Assembly: GCF_030812415.1 (NCBI RefSeq)
Contig: NZ_JAUSST010000002.1
Span: forward strand, 992,001 to 1,056,000
Origin: Paenibacillus harenae
GTDB taxonomy: Bacteria > Bacillota > Bacilli > Paenibacillales > Paenibacillaceae
Reading direction: 5' to 3'
DNA: 64,000 bases
In this document: one piece after another, positions 45,158 through 54,375 of the stretch
Layout: each line of letters starts with the position of its first letter
Numbering within the stretch: position 1 is the first letter of the stretch
The notes under the pieces: generated by a model
Told to the model about the DNA's origin: nothing
Databases searched by the model: none
What the model saw: only the letters and a program-made list of their open reading frames with translations
Position numbers and translations under genes: made by a program

Positions 45158-46108
45158 ATGAGCATGATGAAGTTACCAAGCAGGCTGGAATCGATCGAGG
45201 AGCAGCTTCGTACTTGGAAAATGAATACGGTCATCGTACTGCAAGGCGGCGAGGTTGCAGCGGAGTGGTACGAACTTGGGGCGGACGCGATGGGCAGCCT
45301 TTATTCCTGTACGAAGAGCGTGCTGTCATGCCTGATCGGCATGGCGATCGATGAAGGACGGATTGAAAGCGTAGACCAACCGATCTTCGATTATTTGGAC
45401 CATCCGGCAGCGCTTCGTTTGGCAGACGAGAGCGAAGCGCCGATACGAATCAAGCATCTGTTATCCATGACACCCGGATTCGAGTGGCCGGACTTCGATA
45501 AGCCGTACCGGGCATTGCGTGCGTCAAGCGATCCGATCGGATTCGTACTGGACAGGCCGATTATCTCGCCTCCGGGTCAGGCTTACGCGTACAATTCAGG
45601 CGCATCGCATCTGTTGTCCGCCATACTGACGAAGGCAGTAGGTACTCCGGCGCTAGCTTATGCAAGCGAGAAGCTATTTCAACCGCTGCAATTCCGCAAG
45701 GCAAGATGGACGAAGCGCGATGGCGTCAATGAAGGCGGTACGGGGCTAAGCTTATACGGCATGGACCTCGCGAAGTTCGGGCAGCTCTACTTAAAGGAGG
45801 GTATCTGGCAAGGCGAGAGGCTGCTGTCGACGGAATGGATAAACCTCTCTACCGAGATGCATCATCGCGGCTTGCTGCATTACGAGCCGCCGATCTACGG
45901 CGAATACGGCTATCACTGGTGGCGCACGCCGGTTAGTCATAACGGATGCGCCGACTGCTACTTCGCTTTCGGTCATGGCGGGCAATATTTGCTTATCGTA
46001 CCCGACTATGAACTCGTCATCGTCGTTCGCAAAGCGGTTACGAAACGGAATGACGCCGACCTGTCGCGCCGGCTCATCTTCGAGGAGCTGATGCCTAAAT
46101 TTAGTTAA
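45158..46108 (+). CDS. Serine hydrolase of the class C beta-lactamase fold
   Basis: A 316-residue protein with catalytic SCTK (Ser50, Lys53), the YAYNSG motif (Tyr-x-Asn) and a C-terminal HGGQYLLIVPDYELVIV segment. No signal peptide, so cytoplasmic; probably an esterase or peptidase rather than a true beta-lactamase. GAGGAGAGGAAGG precedes ATG 45158. Confidence 0.88.
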   Translation: MSMMKLPSRLESIEEQLRTWKMNTVIVLQGGEVAAEWYELGADAMGSLYSCTKSVLSCLIGMAIDEGRIESVDQPIFDYLDHPAALRLADESEAPIRIKHLLSMTPGFEWPDFDKPYRALRASSDPIGFVLDRPIISPPGQAYAYNSGASHLLSAILTKAVGTPALAYASEKLFQPLQFRKARWTKRDGVNEGGTGLSLYGMDLAKFGQLYLKEGIWQGERLLSTEWINLSTEMHHRGLLHYEPPIYGEYGYHWWRTPVSHNGCADCYFAFGHGGQYLLIVPDYELVIVVRKAVTKRNDADLSRRLIFEELMPKFS

Positions 46109-46110
46109 AT

Positions 46111-46141
46111 AAAGACTTCGACTCTGGTCGAGGTCTTTTTT
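46111..46141 (+). terminator. Intrinsic terminator after serine hydrolase
   Basis: AAGACttCGAC pairs with GTCGaggTCTT, loop TCTG, then a run of T, directly after the stop codon. Confidence 0.85.
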
Positions 46142-46333
46142 CTTGTAATTGACTATTCGATATCAACAAATGCCTTGACCTCGCAGCTTACACTTTGCAA
46201 TAGGTTGGATTTCTAACTCAACTCTCCCGATCTAACAAAATTGTGTAATGTATGTGTTATATAATGACGGAAAAACGAAAATTAAATCGATCGTTCGTGC
46301 ATATATTGTATTGCCATAAGGTAATTTCTGATT

Positions 46334-46360
46334 TAATATGTTAGATAAACTAACATATTA
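46334..46360. promoter_or_regulatory. Perfect 11-bp inverted repeat, candidate operator of purine cluster
   Basis: TAATATGTTAG and CTAACATATTA are exact inverted copies separated by ATAAA. It lies about 70 bp before the pucR-like remnant in the otherwise gene-free AT-rich gap 46142-46430. That gap also holds a TATAAT at 46260-46265 and one degenerate unit of the dispersed repeat near 46198. Arm length and spacing suit a dimeric regulator. Confidence 0.6.
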
Positions 46361-46430
46361 GCTTACGTTTTGCTTGGAATATAGGGAGTCGGGCAGACAA
46401 TAGGGAGCAGCAATCATTCGAGAGCGGGGT

Positions 46431-47383
46431 GTGTCGCTTCATATGACCGTCGAGCAAGCTTTGTCGGTATATCCGTTATCGGAAGGGAAGCTGATTGCCG
46501 ACAGCAAGGGCAAGAACAGAATCATTTCTTCCGTTAATGTCATGGATGCTCCGGATATTACGGATTGGATCAAGGAAGGCGAGATGCTTCGGAGCTGCTG
46601 GTTACGCCGATTGAGGAAGGGTTGTATTATCAAGCGGCTGAACGGATCGCTTACCATATGAATTTTAGCTGCAAGGATTATTTTGAGCTATCGGTCCAGA
46701 AGGACTTTGGCCTATTAATTAAACGTTACTTATTGAACGGGCTTCATGTCGAGACGTTTGAGGATTATGCGGAGTGTTTCGAAATCGATCTGTTCCGCCC
46801 ATGGCATCGCTGCGTGCTAACGGATGGCGGGTTGAAGCATAAGGAGCTGCGGATCGAGAAGCAAGAGATGCTGAAGTCGGAATATCTGTGCAATTCAAGC
46901 ATTCAACGGTTGAAGGGCCTCGATAGCAGCGCGAAGAAACGGGCTAACCAGCTTGCGGAAGCGTTCGAAGAGTGCAAGGAAACGAATCGTTTGTACGATG
47001 GGGCGGCGGCCGAGTCTTAAGCTGTGAGACGATGGATCTGGCGCTTATCTTCGAACAGGTAACAAAAGAACGGATGCTTTCTGCAACCGATGGCTTGGTT
47101 CGTTATTGAACAAAGATCCGGAATATGCCTCCGAGATGCTGCGCACGCTTGAAGCTATTTGGAAAACGACGGTCAATTGAACGAAACGGCCAAAAAGCTG
47201 TTCATTCATCGCAATACAGCTACATACCGTATTGAGAAGCTAAGCGAGCTGCTGGAAGTTGATTTAAAGAAGATGAACGTTTTAATGCGTCTGAAAATTG
47301 CGTTTATTTTCCGCCGGATGCTTCTTAACCAGCCGTTCGCGACGAGCAGTGGCGTCAAGGAGACAACGCGCGCGGGAAAGTAA
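46431..47383 (+). pseudogene. PucR/CdaR-type purine regulator, decayed
   Basis: N-terminal PucR domain: residues TVEQALSVYPLSEGKLIADS through APDITDWIKEGEML in one frame (to about 46590). The reading then continues in other frames: a middle region (46565-47020), DLALIFEQVTKERML, then LLNKDPEYASEMLRTLEA, then the C-terminal helix-turn-helix ENDGQLNETAKKLFIHRNTATYRIEKLSELLEVDL ending at 47383. At about 47150-47160 a single missing base breaks what would read EAYLENDGQL. At least four frame changes and a total length well below the usual roughly 500 residues show it is not functional. It sits at the head of the purine cluster, where a PucR regulator is expected. Confidence 0.85.
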
Positions 47384-47398
47384 TGGGGGGAGATGGCC

Positions 47399-48724
47399 AT
47401 GACGACGATTTGGATTCGCAATGCCGTCATTATGACGATGAACGAACAGCATGACATTTTGGAAGGCGATCTTCTGATAGAAGGAAATGCAATCAAGCAA
47501 GTAGGGGGCGTCATCGATGCCCCGCATGCGGATCGCATTATCGATGCGGGAGGGAAGGTGCTGCTGCCGGGTTTCGTTCAGACGCATATTCATCTCTGTC
47601 AGACGTTGTTCCGCGGTCGCGCGGACGATCTCGCTTTGATCGACTGGCTGAAGGAGAAAATATGGCCGCTTGAAGCGGCGCATAGCGAGGATTCCGTCTA
47701 TTATTCGGCTATGTTAGGGATCGGCGAACTCATTCGCAGCGGAACGACGACGATTCTCGATATGGAGACGGTACATTATACGGAGTCGGCCTTTCAAGCG
47801 ATTAAGGAGAGCGGCATACGTGCCGTGTCAGGCAAGGTAATGATGGATCACGGCTCGGAGGTTCCGCTGCCGCTGCAAGAAAATACGGCGAAGTCGCTTC
47901 AAGACAGCGTCGATCTGTTGGAGAAGTGGCATGGCGCGGCGGATGGCCGGATACAATATGCTTTCTGCCCGCGATTTGTTGTCTCGTGCACGGAGGAGTT
48001 GCTTATTGGCGTTCGCGACCTGTCGGAGAGGTACGGCGTAATGGTGCATACGCATGCTTCAGAGAATCTAGGCGAGATCGAGATGGTTGAGGCAGAGCGC
48101 GGGATGCGCAATGTCGTCTATCTGGACCATATCGGTCTGGCGCGCCCTAATCTAGTACTCGCACATAGTATTTGGCTGGATGAAGAGGAGAAACGCATTA
48201 TTCGCGATCGCGGCGTGAAGGTGACGCATTGCCCGGGCTCGAATCTGAAGCTGGCATCGGGCATTGCGGAAGTTCCGCTGCTCCTCGAGCAGGGGGTTGC
48301 CGTTGGGCTTGGCGCGGACGGAGCGCCGTGCAACAACAATCTTGATATGTTCCAGGAAATGCGTCTGACCGCTTATATTCAGAAGGTGAAGCATGGACCG
48401 ACCGTTATGAATGCTAGAGAGGTGCTGCGGCTGGCGACGGTCGGCGGGGCGCGCGTACTGGGCATGGAGGACCGTATCGGCAGCATTGAAGCCGGCAAGC
48501 TGGCCGATATTCAATTGCTGGATCTGGAAGACTTCCATGTCTATCCGTCGTTCGATGCCGATTGGTATTCCCGCGTCGTCTATGCGGCGACGAGAGGGGA
48601 TGTCGATACGGTCATTATCGACGGTCAAATTGTGATGGAACAGAAGCTGGTGAGGACGATCGATAAATCGACCGTGTTGAAGGAAGCGGACCAGTCTCTT
48701 CGCCGTCTAATCGGACGGTTATAA
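47399..48724 (+). CDS. Amidohydrolase of the purine/adenine-nucleoside deaminase group
   Basis: A 441-residue metallo-amidohydrolase of the TrzN/AtzB/MtaD/8-oxoguanine deaminase type. Metal ligands: HIHLCQ (N-terminal HxH) and VHTHASE, LAHSIWL and GADGAPCNN. QTLFRGRADDLALIDWLKEKIWPLE is typical of MTA/SAH or 8-oxoguanine deaminases. In this cluster it most likely deaminates guanine, 8-oxoguanine or a similar purine to feed xanthine dehydrogenase; the precise substrate is inference. ATG 47399 is favoured over 47393 by spacing from GGGGGG. Confidence 0.85.
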   Translation: MTTIWIRNAVIMTMNEQHDILEGDLLIEGNAIKQVGGVIDAPHADRIIDAGGKVLLPGFVQTHIHLCQTLFRGRADDLALIDWLKEKIWPLEAAHSEDSVYYSAMLGIGELIRSGTTTILDMETVHYTESAFQAIKESGIRAVSGKVMMDHGSEVPLPLQENTAKSLQDSVDLLEKWHGAADGRIQYAFCPRFVVSCTEELLIGVRDLSERYGVMVHTHASENLGEIEMVEAERGMRNVVYLDHIGLARPNLVLAHSIWLDEEEKRIIRDRGVKVTHCPGSNLKLASGIAEVPLLLEQGVAVGLGADGAPCNNNLDMFQEMRLTAYIQKVKHGPTVMNAREVLRLATVGGARVLGMEDRIGSIEAGKLADIQLLDLEDFHVYPSFDADWYSRVVYAATRGDVDTVIIDGQIVMEQKLVRTIDKSTVLKEADQSLRRLIGRL

Positions 48725-48777
48725 CTTATACAAATGATGAAATAAATAGCGGTCCAATGGAATGGGAGGGACGTCAT

Positions 48778-49887
48778 ATGGATGTGCATCGGCTATTGCA
48801 AGCTATCGTGAAGAGCGATGAGCCATCCGTTCTCGCTACGATTATAGACGTGAATGGACATTCCTATCGCAAGCCAGGCGCATGCATGCTGTTCAAGCTT
48901 GACGGCGAGCAGATCGGGACCGTTAGTCCGGGATGTCTGGAGCAGGATTTGCTTGAGCGGACGGAACGGGTGTGGTTGTCCGGCGAAGGACAATACGAAA
49001 TCGCTCAATATAACATGAAGCCGGAAGAGGACGCGATATGGGGCGAATCGCTCGGTTGCGGAGGAGAGATAAGAGTGCTGCTCGAGCCGGTCAAGGGGAC
49101 GCTTCGAGAGCGGCTTATAGAAGCTGCGGCTATTGTTAGCGTCGGACGAAGCGTAACGATGGAGCGGCGATTGATTGATTCGGATATCACTTACCGGTTG
49201 CGCGAACGGGTGAACGATACGGCCGAGCAGATACGTCTTACGGAGATCGATAACGTGCCTGACCGATTGCTCTTCACCATTCGGCCGCGTCCGAGGCTAG
49301 TTCTGTTCGGAGTAGGCAACGATTCGGAGGCTATCTATTCGATTGCGAGAAATGCCGGCTTCCAGCTTGTCATGGCAGATTGGCGGACCGGCATCTGCTC
49401 GCAGGAACGATTTCCTGAAGCGCAATGCGTTATCGGCTCTCCTTCGGAGATTGCCGAGCAATTGGAGCTGAACGGAAGCGATTATTTGATTATTTGCAGC
49501 CATCAGCTGCAGCAAGATAAAGAACTATTAGGAATTGCTCTGCCGCTAGGATTAGCTTATATCGGCATTATGGGTTCGAAGAAGAGGATTCGCATGCTCT
49601 TCGAGACCTTTCTAATGCCGTCGAACGTCAGAGCGCCGATCGGTTTATCGATCGGCGCTGACGGTCCATATGAAATTGCGGTTAGCGTCGTGGCGGAGCT
49701 CATTGCCGTCCGAGCAGGACGCAGCGAACGCGCTCGGGGAGGGGCGAAATCGGATGGGCATTTCGGCCATTTATTTGGCAGCTGGCCTCAGCAGGCGGAT
49801 GGGTCGGCGCAAGCAGGAATTGGTGCTGATGCCGGGGATAGCGCTCGGCAGAATGGCGCTTCATGCGCTTCTGCAATGCAGCGTTGA
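48778..49887 (+). CDS. pucA: XdhC/PucA-type xanthine dehydrogenase maturation protein
   Basis: A 369-residue XdhC/CoxI family protein. N-terminal domain GHSYRKPGACMLFKLDGEQIGTVSPGCLEQDL; the motif WGESLGCGGEIRVLLEP; then a Rossmann-like C-terminal domain (LVLFGVGNDSEAIYSIA). Such proteins bind molybdenum cofactor and help insert the sulfurated cofactor into XDH. GGGAGGG precedes ATG 48778. The last 39 or so residues, rich in Gly/Ser/Ala, are read over the start of pucB in another frame (134-bp overlap), unlike the family's usual end near AELIAVRAGR. Confidence 0.88.
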   Translation: MDVHRLLQAIVKSDEPSVLATIIDVNGHSYRKPGACMLFKLDGEQIGTVSPGCLEQDLLERTERVWLSGEGQYEIAQYNMKPEEDAIWGESLGCGGEIRVLLEPVKGTLRERLIEAAAIVSVGRSVTMERRLIDSDITYRLRERVNDTAEQIRLTEIDNVPDRLLFTIRPRPRLVLFGVGNDSEAIYSIARNAGFQLVMADWRTGICSQERFPEAQCVIGSPSEIAEQLELNGSDYLIICSHQLQQDKELLGIALPLGLAYIGIMGSKKRIRMLFETFLMPSNVRAPIGLSIGADGPYEIAVSVVAELIAVRAGRSERARGGAKSDGHFGHLFGSWPQQADGSAQAGIGADAGDSARQNGASCASAMQR

Positions 49888-50440
49888 GGAAGCGGTCATT
49901 GTCGTACATCCAAGCGATCCCTTGAACTGGGCGCCCGAAGAAGAGCTATCTATGCGAAGTCAGCATTTCCGTCATAAAGGAGCTCCCTCGATACGGATGA
50001 TACGCTGCGAGAGGGCGGATGAAGGGATGGCATATTCGCTCCGTAAAGGGCTTACGGCGCTGCTGAGCGGTCGATCGGATGCGAAGCTGGTGCCGGATGC
50101 GATCCTTGTTCTGCTAGCGGACCAGCCATTCGTTGACCGGAAGCATATTGAGCGCCTTCTGAGTCGGTTCCGCGAACAACCACATCTTGATTATGTGGCA
50201 AGCGTCCCGGGTGATGCGGAAGACTTTCCGCTAACGCTAATGCCGCCTGCTATATTGTCACGGACGATGTACGAGGCTATTGAAGAATTGGAGGGCGATG
50301 AGGGAGCGCGCAAGTTGTTTGCCAACGCTCGCTTCCATGGCGAATTCGTCTCGGCTGTGTCTGACGAAGTATTGCTAGATGTGGACAATCAGGTAGATTT
50401 AGAGCTTGCGATCGAGTTATGCAAGTCTATTCGACCATGA
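49754..50440 (+). CDS. pucB: Molybdenum cofactor nucleotidyltransferase (MocA/PucB-like)
   Basis: A 228-residue NTP transferase with the signature LAAGLSRRMGRRKQELVLMPG at the N-terminus, then LVLLADQPFVDRKHIERLL and DVDNQVDLELA. MocA-type enzymes turn molybdopterin into MCD or a related dinucleotide used by molybdenum hydroxylases. ATG 49754 is chosen: GGGGAGGGG precedes it and the family signature follows at once. The start lies inside the pucA tail. Confidence 0.88.
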   Translation: MGISAIYLAAGLSRRMGRRKQELVLMPGIALGRMALHALLQCSVEEAVIVVHPSDPLNWAPEEELSMRSQHFRHKGAPSIRMIRCERADEGMAYSLRKGLTALLSGRSDAKLVPDAILVLLADQPFVDRKHIERLLSRFREQPHLDYVASVPGDAEDFPLTLMPPAILSRTMYEAIEELEGDEGARKLFANARFHGEFVSAVSDEVLLDVDNQVDLELAIELCKSIRP

Positions 50441-50504
50441 AGATGCAATATTAATGTTATATAATATCATGTTTTGAACGTCCGGCACAGAATACGGCAT
50501 AACG

Positions 50505-50546
50505 GAGACGCTCGTAAAGTCGATAACGCTATTGCTTTACGGTCTC
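50505..50546 (+). other. Hairpin in the pucB-pucC gap
   Basis: GAGAC-gct-CGTAAAG pairs with CTTTACG-GTCTC (12 bp, 3-nt bulge, 15-nt loop) with no T run after it. Upstream, TATAAT at 50460-50465 is within GTTATATAAT, which also occurs at 46256-46265 before the pucR remnant. Function unknown; possibly a second promoter with a structured leader for pucCDE. Confidence 0.45.
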
Positions 50547-50625
50547 GGCCCGTCCGTTCGCTTAAGTTACTAGGCGCGCCTTATATAAGGGAACAACGAT
50601 TTTAGCAGAGCAGGAGGGGAACAGC

Positions 50626-51594
50626 ATGGGGACTAACGCACACGAACAGGAGACCATACAGTCTCCTCTTGTATGGCATCCGCAATCTGCGGCGGATGCA
50701 TGGCAATTGAAACAAAACTTCGGCGCGGATGCCGTCTATGCGGCAGGCGGGACGCTGCTGCGCACGCAATGGGAATCGGGTCTGGCCAAGATGCCTGCCC
50801 ATCTGATCGATGTTAGCCGAATTAACGGTCAAGAAGAGCCGATTCGGGAGCATGAATCGGGTATGACGATCGATGCTGCGACTTCGCTTGCAGCTTGCCG
50901 CAGCGATGCGCTGATCGCACGGAAACTTCCGCTGTTGGCGGAGGCGGTCAAGCAAATCGCCGCGCCGTCAGTACGGCAGCTTGCTACGCTAGGCGGCAAT
51001 GTTAGCTCTTTAGTCGGCGATTCGTTGCCTGCGCTGCTCGTCTACGATGCGCAGTTGCATTTGTTCGGCGGGGCAGGGGAGCATTGGGAGGAGTTGTCCG
51101 ATTGGCTGGCTGCAACGGAACAAGCGTTGTTGTCATCGCAGCCCGCGAGTCGACTTCTGATTGGCATTACGATTCCGATGCCGGAAGGCACAACTGATTC
51201 GCATGCCGTAGCACCCGCGCAGGAAGAATTGGTTTCGAAAACGAAGCGCTTCGGCGCTTACTATAAAGTCGGACGCCGCGAGGCGTTCACGCCGTCCGTC
51301 GTAGCGGCGGCGGTGGTCGGCTCCATTAACTCCTCGGGCGTTCTGGAGCATATGAAGCTTGCGGTTGGCGGCGGTCAGACGATACCTCGCCGCCTGAAGG
51401 AGCTTGAAGCGGCGTTCGCAGGCTCGGAGCTTCATGCAGCTACGCTGCAGCGAATTTATGATGGGGTGCTTGATGTCTATGAGCCGAGAGGGGATCTATT
51501 CGCCTCTGCGGACTACCGCAAATCAACAGCCGCTAATTTAATCGTTACGGAGCTGTGGAAATCAGCGGCAGAAGCCGTTACGGGAGGGTGGTGA
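50626..51594 (+). CDS. pucC: Xanthine dehydrogenase FAD-binding subunit
   Basis: A 322-residue subunit with FAD-binding-5 and CO-dehydrogenase flavoprotein C-terminal domains. AAGGTLLRTQWESG and LATLGGNVSS bind FAD; the C-terminal FGAYYKVGRREAFTPSVVAAAVV and LAVGGGQTIPRR follow. Accepts electrons from the Fe-S subunit to reduce NAD+ or another acceptor. It has an AGGAGGGG ribosome site and begins the pucCDE gene set. Confidence 0.88.
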   Translation: MGTNAHEQETIQSPLVWHPQSAADAWQLKQNFGADAVYAAGGTLLRTQWESGLAKMPAHLIDVSRINGQEEPIREHESGMTIDAATSLAACRSDALIARKLPLLAEAVKQIAAPSVRQLATLGGNVSSLVGDSLPALLVYDAQLHLFGGAGEHWEELSDWLAATEQALLSSQPASRLLIGITIPMPEGTTDSHAVAPAQEELVSKTKRFGAYYKVGRREAFTPSVVAAAVVGSINSSGVLEHMKLAVGGGQTIPRRLKELEAAFAGSELHAATLQRIYDGVLDVYEPRGDLFASADYRKSTAANLIVTELWKSAAEAVTGGW

Positions 51595-51598
51595 GGAT

Positions 51599-53872
51599 AT
51601 GCTGTTAAACCGCGAAGGAAGCGGAAGCCGCTGGCGCATTAGGCCGGACGGCCCCTCTAAAGTAACCGGACAATTATCGTATTTGACGGATATGACGGCA
51701 GAAGGCATGCTGTATGGCTTAGTGCTTCGCAGCGAGCATCCCCATGCCCGCATCTTATCGATCGATACCGACGCGGCGAAGCAGGCATCAGGCGTGCGTG
51801 CCGTGCTTACTTACTTGGATGTGCCCGGTCTAAACGCATTCGGCATTGCGCATCCCGATCAACCGGTGTTGTGCGAGGATCGCGTTCGATACGTCGGAGA
51901 CGCCGTAGCGACTGTAGCCGCAGAAACATTAGAAGAAGCGGAATACGCGCTTATGCTTATTAAAGTAGAATACGAGCCGCTGCCCGTATTGGACGATGCC
52001 GAAGCTGCGCTTGCGCCAGAGGCGGTTAAGCTTCACGAGAAAGGTAATCTGCTGCATCACGCCGGTTATAGCAAAGGAGACCTGGCGGAAGGCTTCGCCG
52101 GGTGCGTTCATGTTGTCGAGGAGACATACTACACGCCGAGGCAAATGCACACTTATATGGAAACAGAGGGCGGCTTGTTCGTGCCCGGCGAGGATGGTCG
52201 GTTGACCGTATATGCCCCAACTCAGCACGGCTTTATGGATCGAATGCAGCTGTCCCGCATTCTGGATTTGCCGCAACAACAAATCCGAATCGTATCGAGT
52301 CCGATCGGCGGCTCGTTCGGTGGCAAGGATGAACTGAACGTTCAGCCTTACGGTGCATTGCTAGCGCTTCGAACGGGTTTGCCGGTCAAGTTCCACAATT
52401 CACGCTGGGAATCGGTAAGAGCGGGGCTGAAGCGCCATCCGATGAAAATAACGATGAAGACGGGCACGAATGCCGAAGGAAAGCTTATCGCGCATCAAGT
52501 TCGAATTATTGCCGATACGGGGCCGTATTCGACATTAGGAGCAGAGGTTCTTAACTTTGCGGTAGAGCATGTCATAGGCCCTTATGTATATGAGCATTTG
52601 GATATAAACGGCTACTCGGCCTTCACCAATAACGGAATGTCGGGAGAGTTTAGAGGTTTCGGCGGCAACCAGGCAATCTTCGCATTGGAAGGTCAGCTGG
52701 ACCGGCTGGCGGAGCTGCACGGCATGGATTCGTGGTCATTCCGTAAGCTCAATATGAGGCGGACTGGCGATACCGGGCCTTTCAACCAGCCAATCGCGCA
52801 GACGGACGGCGCAGAGCAGGTGTGGAGCGTTGTAGCGGGAAGCGAACTGTGGAAGGAAAAGGATAAAGAGCAAACTTCCAATCAGCCGCCCTGGATCAAG
52901 ACCGGCGTCGGTGCGGCCTTTGTGATGCACGGCGCAGGGCTTGGCGTCGGTATCCCGGATCCGGCGGGAGGAAGGCTTCAACTGGCGAAGGATGGCAAGA
53001 TCGAGGCAGTGTTCGGCTACGAGGAATTCGGCCAAGGACTGATCGCTTCGCTGGAACTGATGCTGATCGAGCAATTCGGATTCGCGGCATCCGACCTGCG
53101 CATCGTTATCGGCGACACGGACATTGTGCCGGATAGCGGTTCAACAACAGCGTCGAGAGCAACGGCAATGATGTGGAAGTCGCTGGAGCGCATGCGCGTT
53201 CCGTTCGAGGAGGCGATTATCGCTCGCGCGACTGTGGCTGCAGGATTAGCAGTCGATCAGCTTCAACTCGGCGAAGGCGGAGTGAGGCGCAAGGGCAGTG
53301 AAGAGTTAATTATCTCTTATGAACAGCTTGCACAGCTGGAAGGCGAGCCCGTAAAAAGCGAGACGTCGTTTCACTTCCCGACATCGTCTGTCGATCGAAT
53401 TGGCGCGCACTTCATGTACACGTATTCGGCGGTTGCGGTTAAGATCGAGCTTAATACGTTGACCGGCAGAGTGAATGTCCTGAAACAGCTGCATGCCGTT
53501 GCCGCCGGTCCGGTCGTCAATCCGCAAGGCTTCCTTGGACAGATCGAAGGCGGAAGCAGCATGGCGCTTGGCTTCACGCTCACCGAAGATGCGGTCATGG
53601 ACAAAGGTTATTATATGACCCGCAACCTCGATACGTATCTCGTACCGACGATCGCCGATCAGCGCGGAGACGTGGAGGTCGTTGCCATCGAGCAATTGCC
53701 GGAAGGTGATACTTACGGGCCTCGCGGCATCGGTGAAGTAGGTTCAGTTACGCTAGCGCCTGCCATTGCTTCCGCTATCCGCGCCGCATCGGGCAAGTGG
53801 GTTACGAAGCTTCCGGTTCAGCCGTCGTTTTTGCAGGAGCAACCGGCATTTTTGCAGAAGGCGGTGGATTAA
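51599..53872 (+). CDS. pucD: Xanthine dehydrogenase molybdenum-binding subunit
   Basis: A 757-residue large subunit of the molybdenum hydroxylase family. Regions seen: N-terminal YLTDMTAEGMLYGLVLRSEHPHARI, PIGGSFGGKDE for the cofactor, EFRGFGGNQAIFALEGQLD, and YGPRGIGEVGS with the catalytic Glu at about 713. Oxidises hypoxanthine/xanthine to urate at the Mo centre. GGGAGGGTGGTGAGG precedes ATG 51599, 4 bp after pucC. Confidence 0.93.
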   Translation: MLLNREGSGSRWRIRPDGPSKVTGQLSYLTDMTAEGMLYGLVLRSEHPHARILSIDTDAAKQASGVRAVLTYLDVPGLNAFGIAHPDQPVLCEDRVRYVGDAVATVAAETLEEAEYALMLIKVEYEPLPVLDDAEAALAPEAVKLHEKGNLLHHAGYSKGDLAEGFAGCVHVVEETYYTPRQMHTYMETEGGLFVPGEDGRLTVYAPTQHGFMDRMQLSRILDLPQQQIRIVSSPIGGSFGGKDELNVQPYGALLALRTGLPVKFHNSRWESVRAGLKRHPMKITMKTGTNAEGKLIAHQVRIIADTGPYSTLGAEVLNFAVEHVIGPYVYEHLDINGYSAFTNNGMSGEFRGFGGNQAIFALEGQLDRLAELHGMDSWSFRKLNMRRTGDTGPFNQPIAQTDGAEQVWSVVAGSELWKEKDKEQTSNQPPWIKTGVGAAFVMHGAGLGVGIPDPAGGRLQLAKDGKIEAVFGYEEFGQGLIASLELMLIEQFGFAASDLRIVIGDTDIVPDSGSTTASRATAMMWKSLERMRVPFEEAIIARATVAAGLAVDQLQLGEGGVRRKGSEELIISYEQLAQLEGEPVKSETSFHFPTSSVDRIGAHFMYTYSAVAVKIELNTLTGRVNVLKQLHAVAAGPVVNPQGFLGQIEGGSSMALGFTLTEDAVMDKGYYMTRNLDTYLVPTIADQRGDVEVVAIEQLPEGDTYGPRGIGEVGSVTLAPAIASAIRAASGKWVTKLPVQPSFLQEQPAFLQKAVD

Positions 53873-53874
53873 AT

Positions 53875-54375
53875 ATGGGGGATAAAGCTGCAGACGCATC
53901 GACAGCTTATAAGCTGTCTTGCACGCTTAACGGCAAAGAAACTGAAATGGAAACAGCGCCGGCGAGAAAGCTGCTCTCCATCTTGCGGGACGATCTGGAG
54001 CTGACCGGCACGAAGCGATCATGCGAGATTGGGCGCTGCGGCGCTTGCATGGTGCTTATTGACGGCAAGGCCGTCAACTCCTGCCTGACGATGGCTTATC
54101 AGTGCGAAGGCAAGTCGATCGATACCGTAGAAGGCGTATCGGCGGGCGGCATCGATCCGATCCAGCAAGCTTTTTTGGAGGAAGGCGGCTTCCAATGCGG
54201 GTACTGCACGCCAGGCATGATTATATCGGTCAAAGCCTTATTGGACGGCAATCCCGAACCGAACGACGATGAGATAGCCGAAGCGCTCTCGGGCAATATA
54301 TGCCGTTGTACGGGTTATGGCGGCATTTGGAGAGCGGTGAGGCTTGCAGCCGAAAGGAGACGTCAACCGTCATGA
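53875..54375 (+). CDS. pucE: Xanthine dehydrogenase 2Fe-2S subunit
   Basis: A 166-residue protein with plant-type 2Fe-2S ligands CEIGRCGAC...C and a second cluster domain GFQCGYCTPGMI...NICRCTGYG. Passes electrons from Mo to FAD. Starts 2 bp after pucD; AGAAGGCGGTGG upstream. Its stop overlaps the start of the deaminase remnant. Confidence 0.95.
   Translation: MGDKAADASTAYKLSCTLNGKETEMETAPARKLLSILRDDLELTGTKRSCEIGRCGACMVLIDGKAVNSCLTMAYQCEGKSIDTVEGVSAGGIDPIQQAFLEEGGFQCGYCTPGMIISVKALLDGNPEPNDDEIAEALSGNICRCTGYGGIWRAVRLAAERRRQPS

Noticed and set aside
46197..46226. Single degenerate unit similar to the dispersed repeat
   Set aside because: Only about half of the motif is kept and no partner units lie 51 nt away; noted in the repeat finding but not listed as an element.
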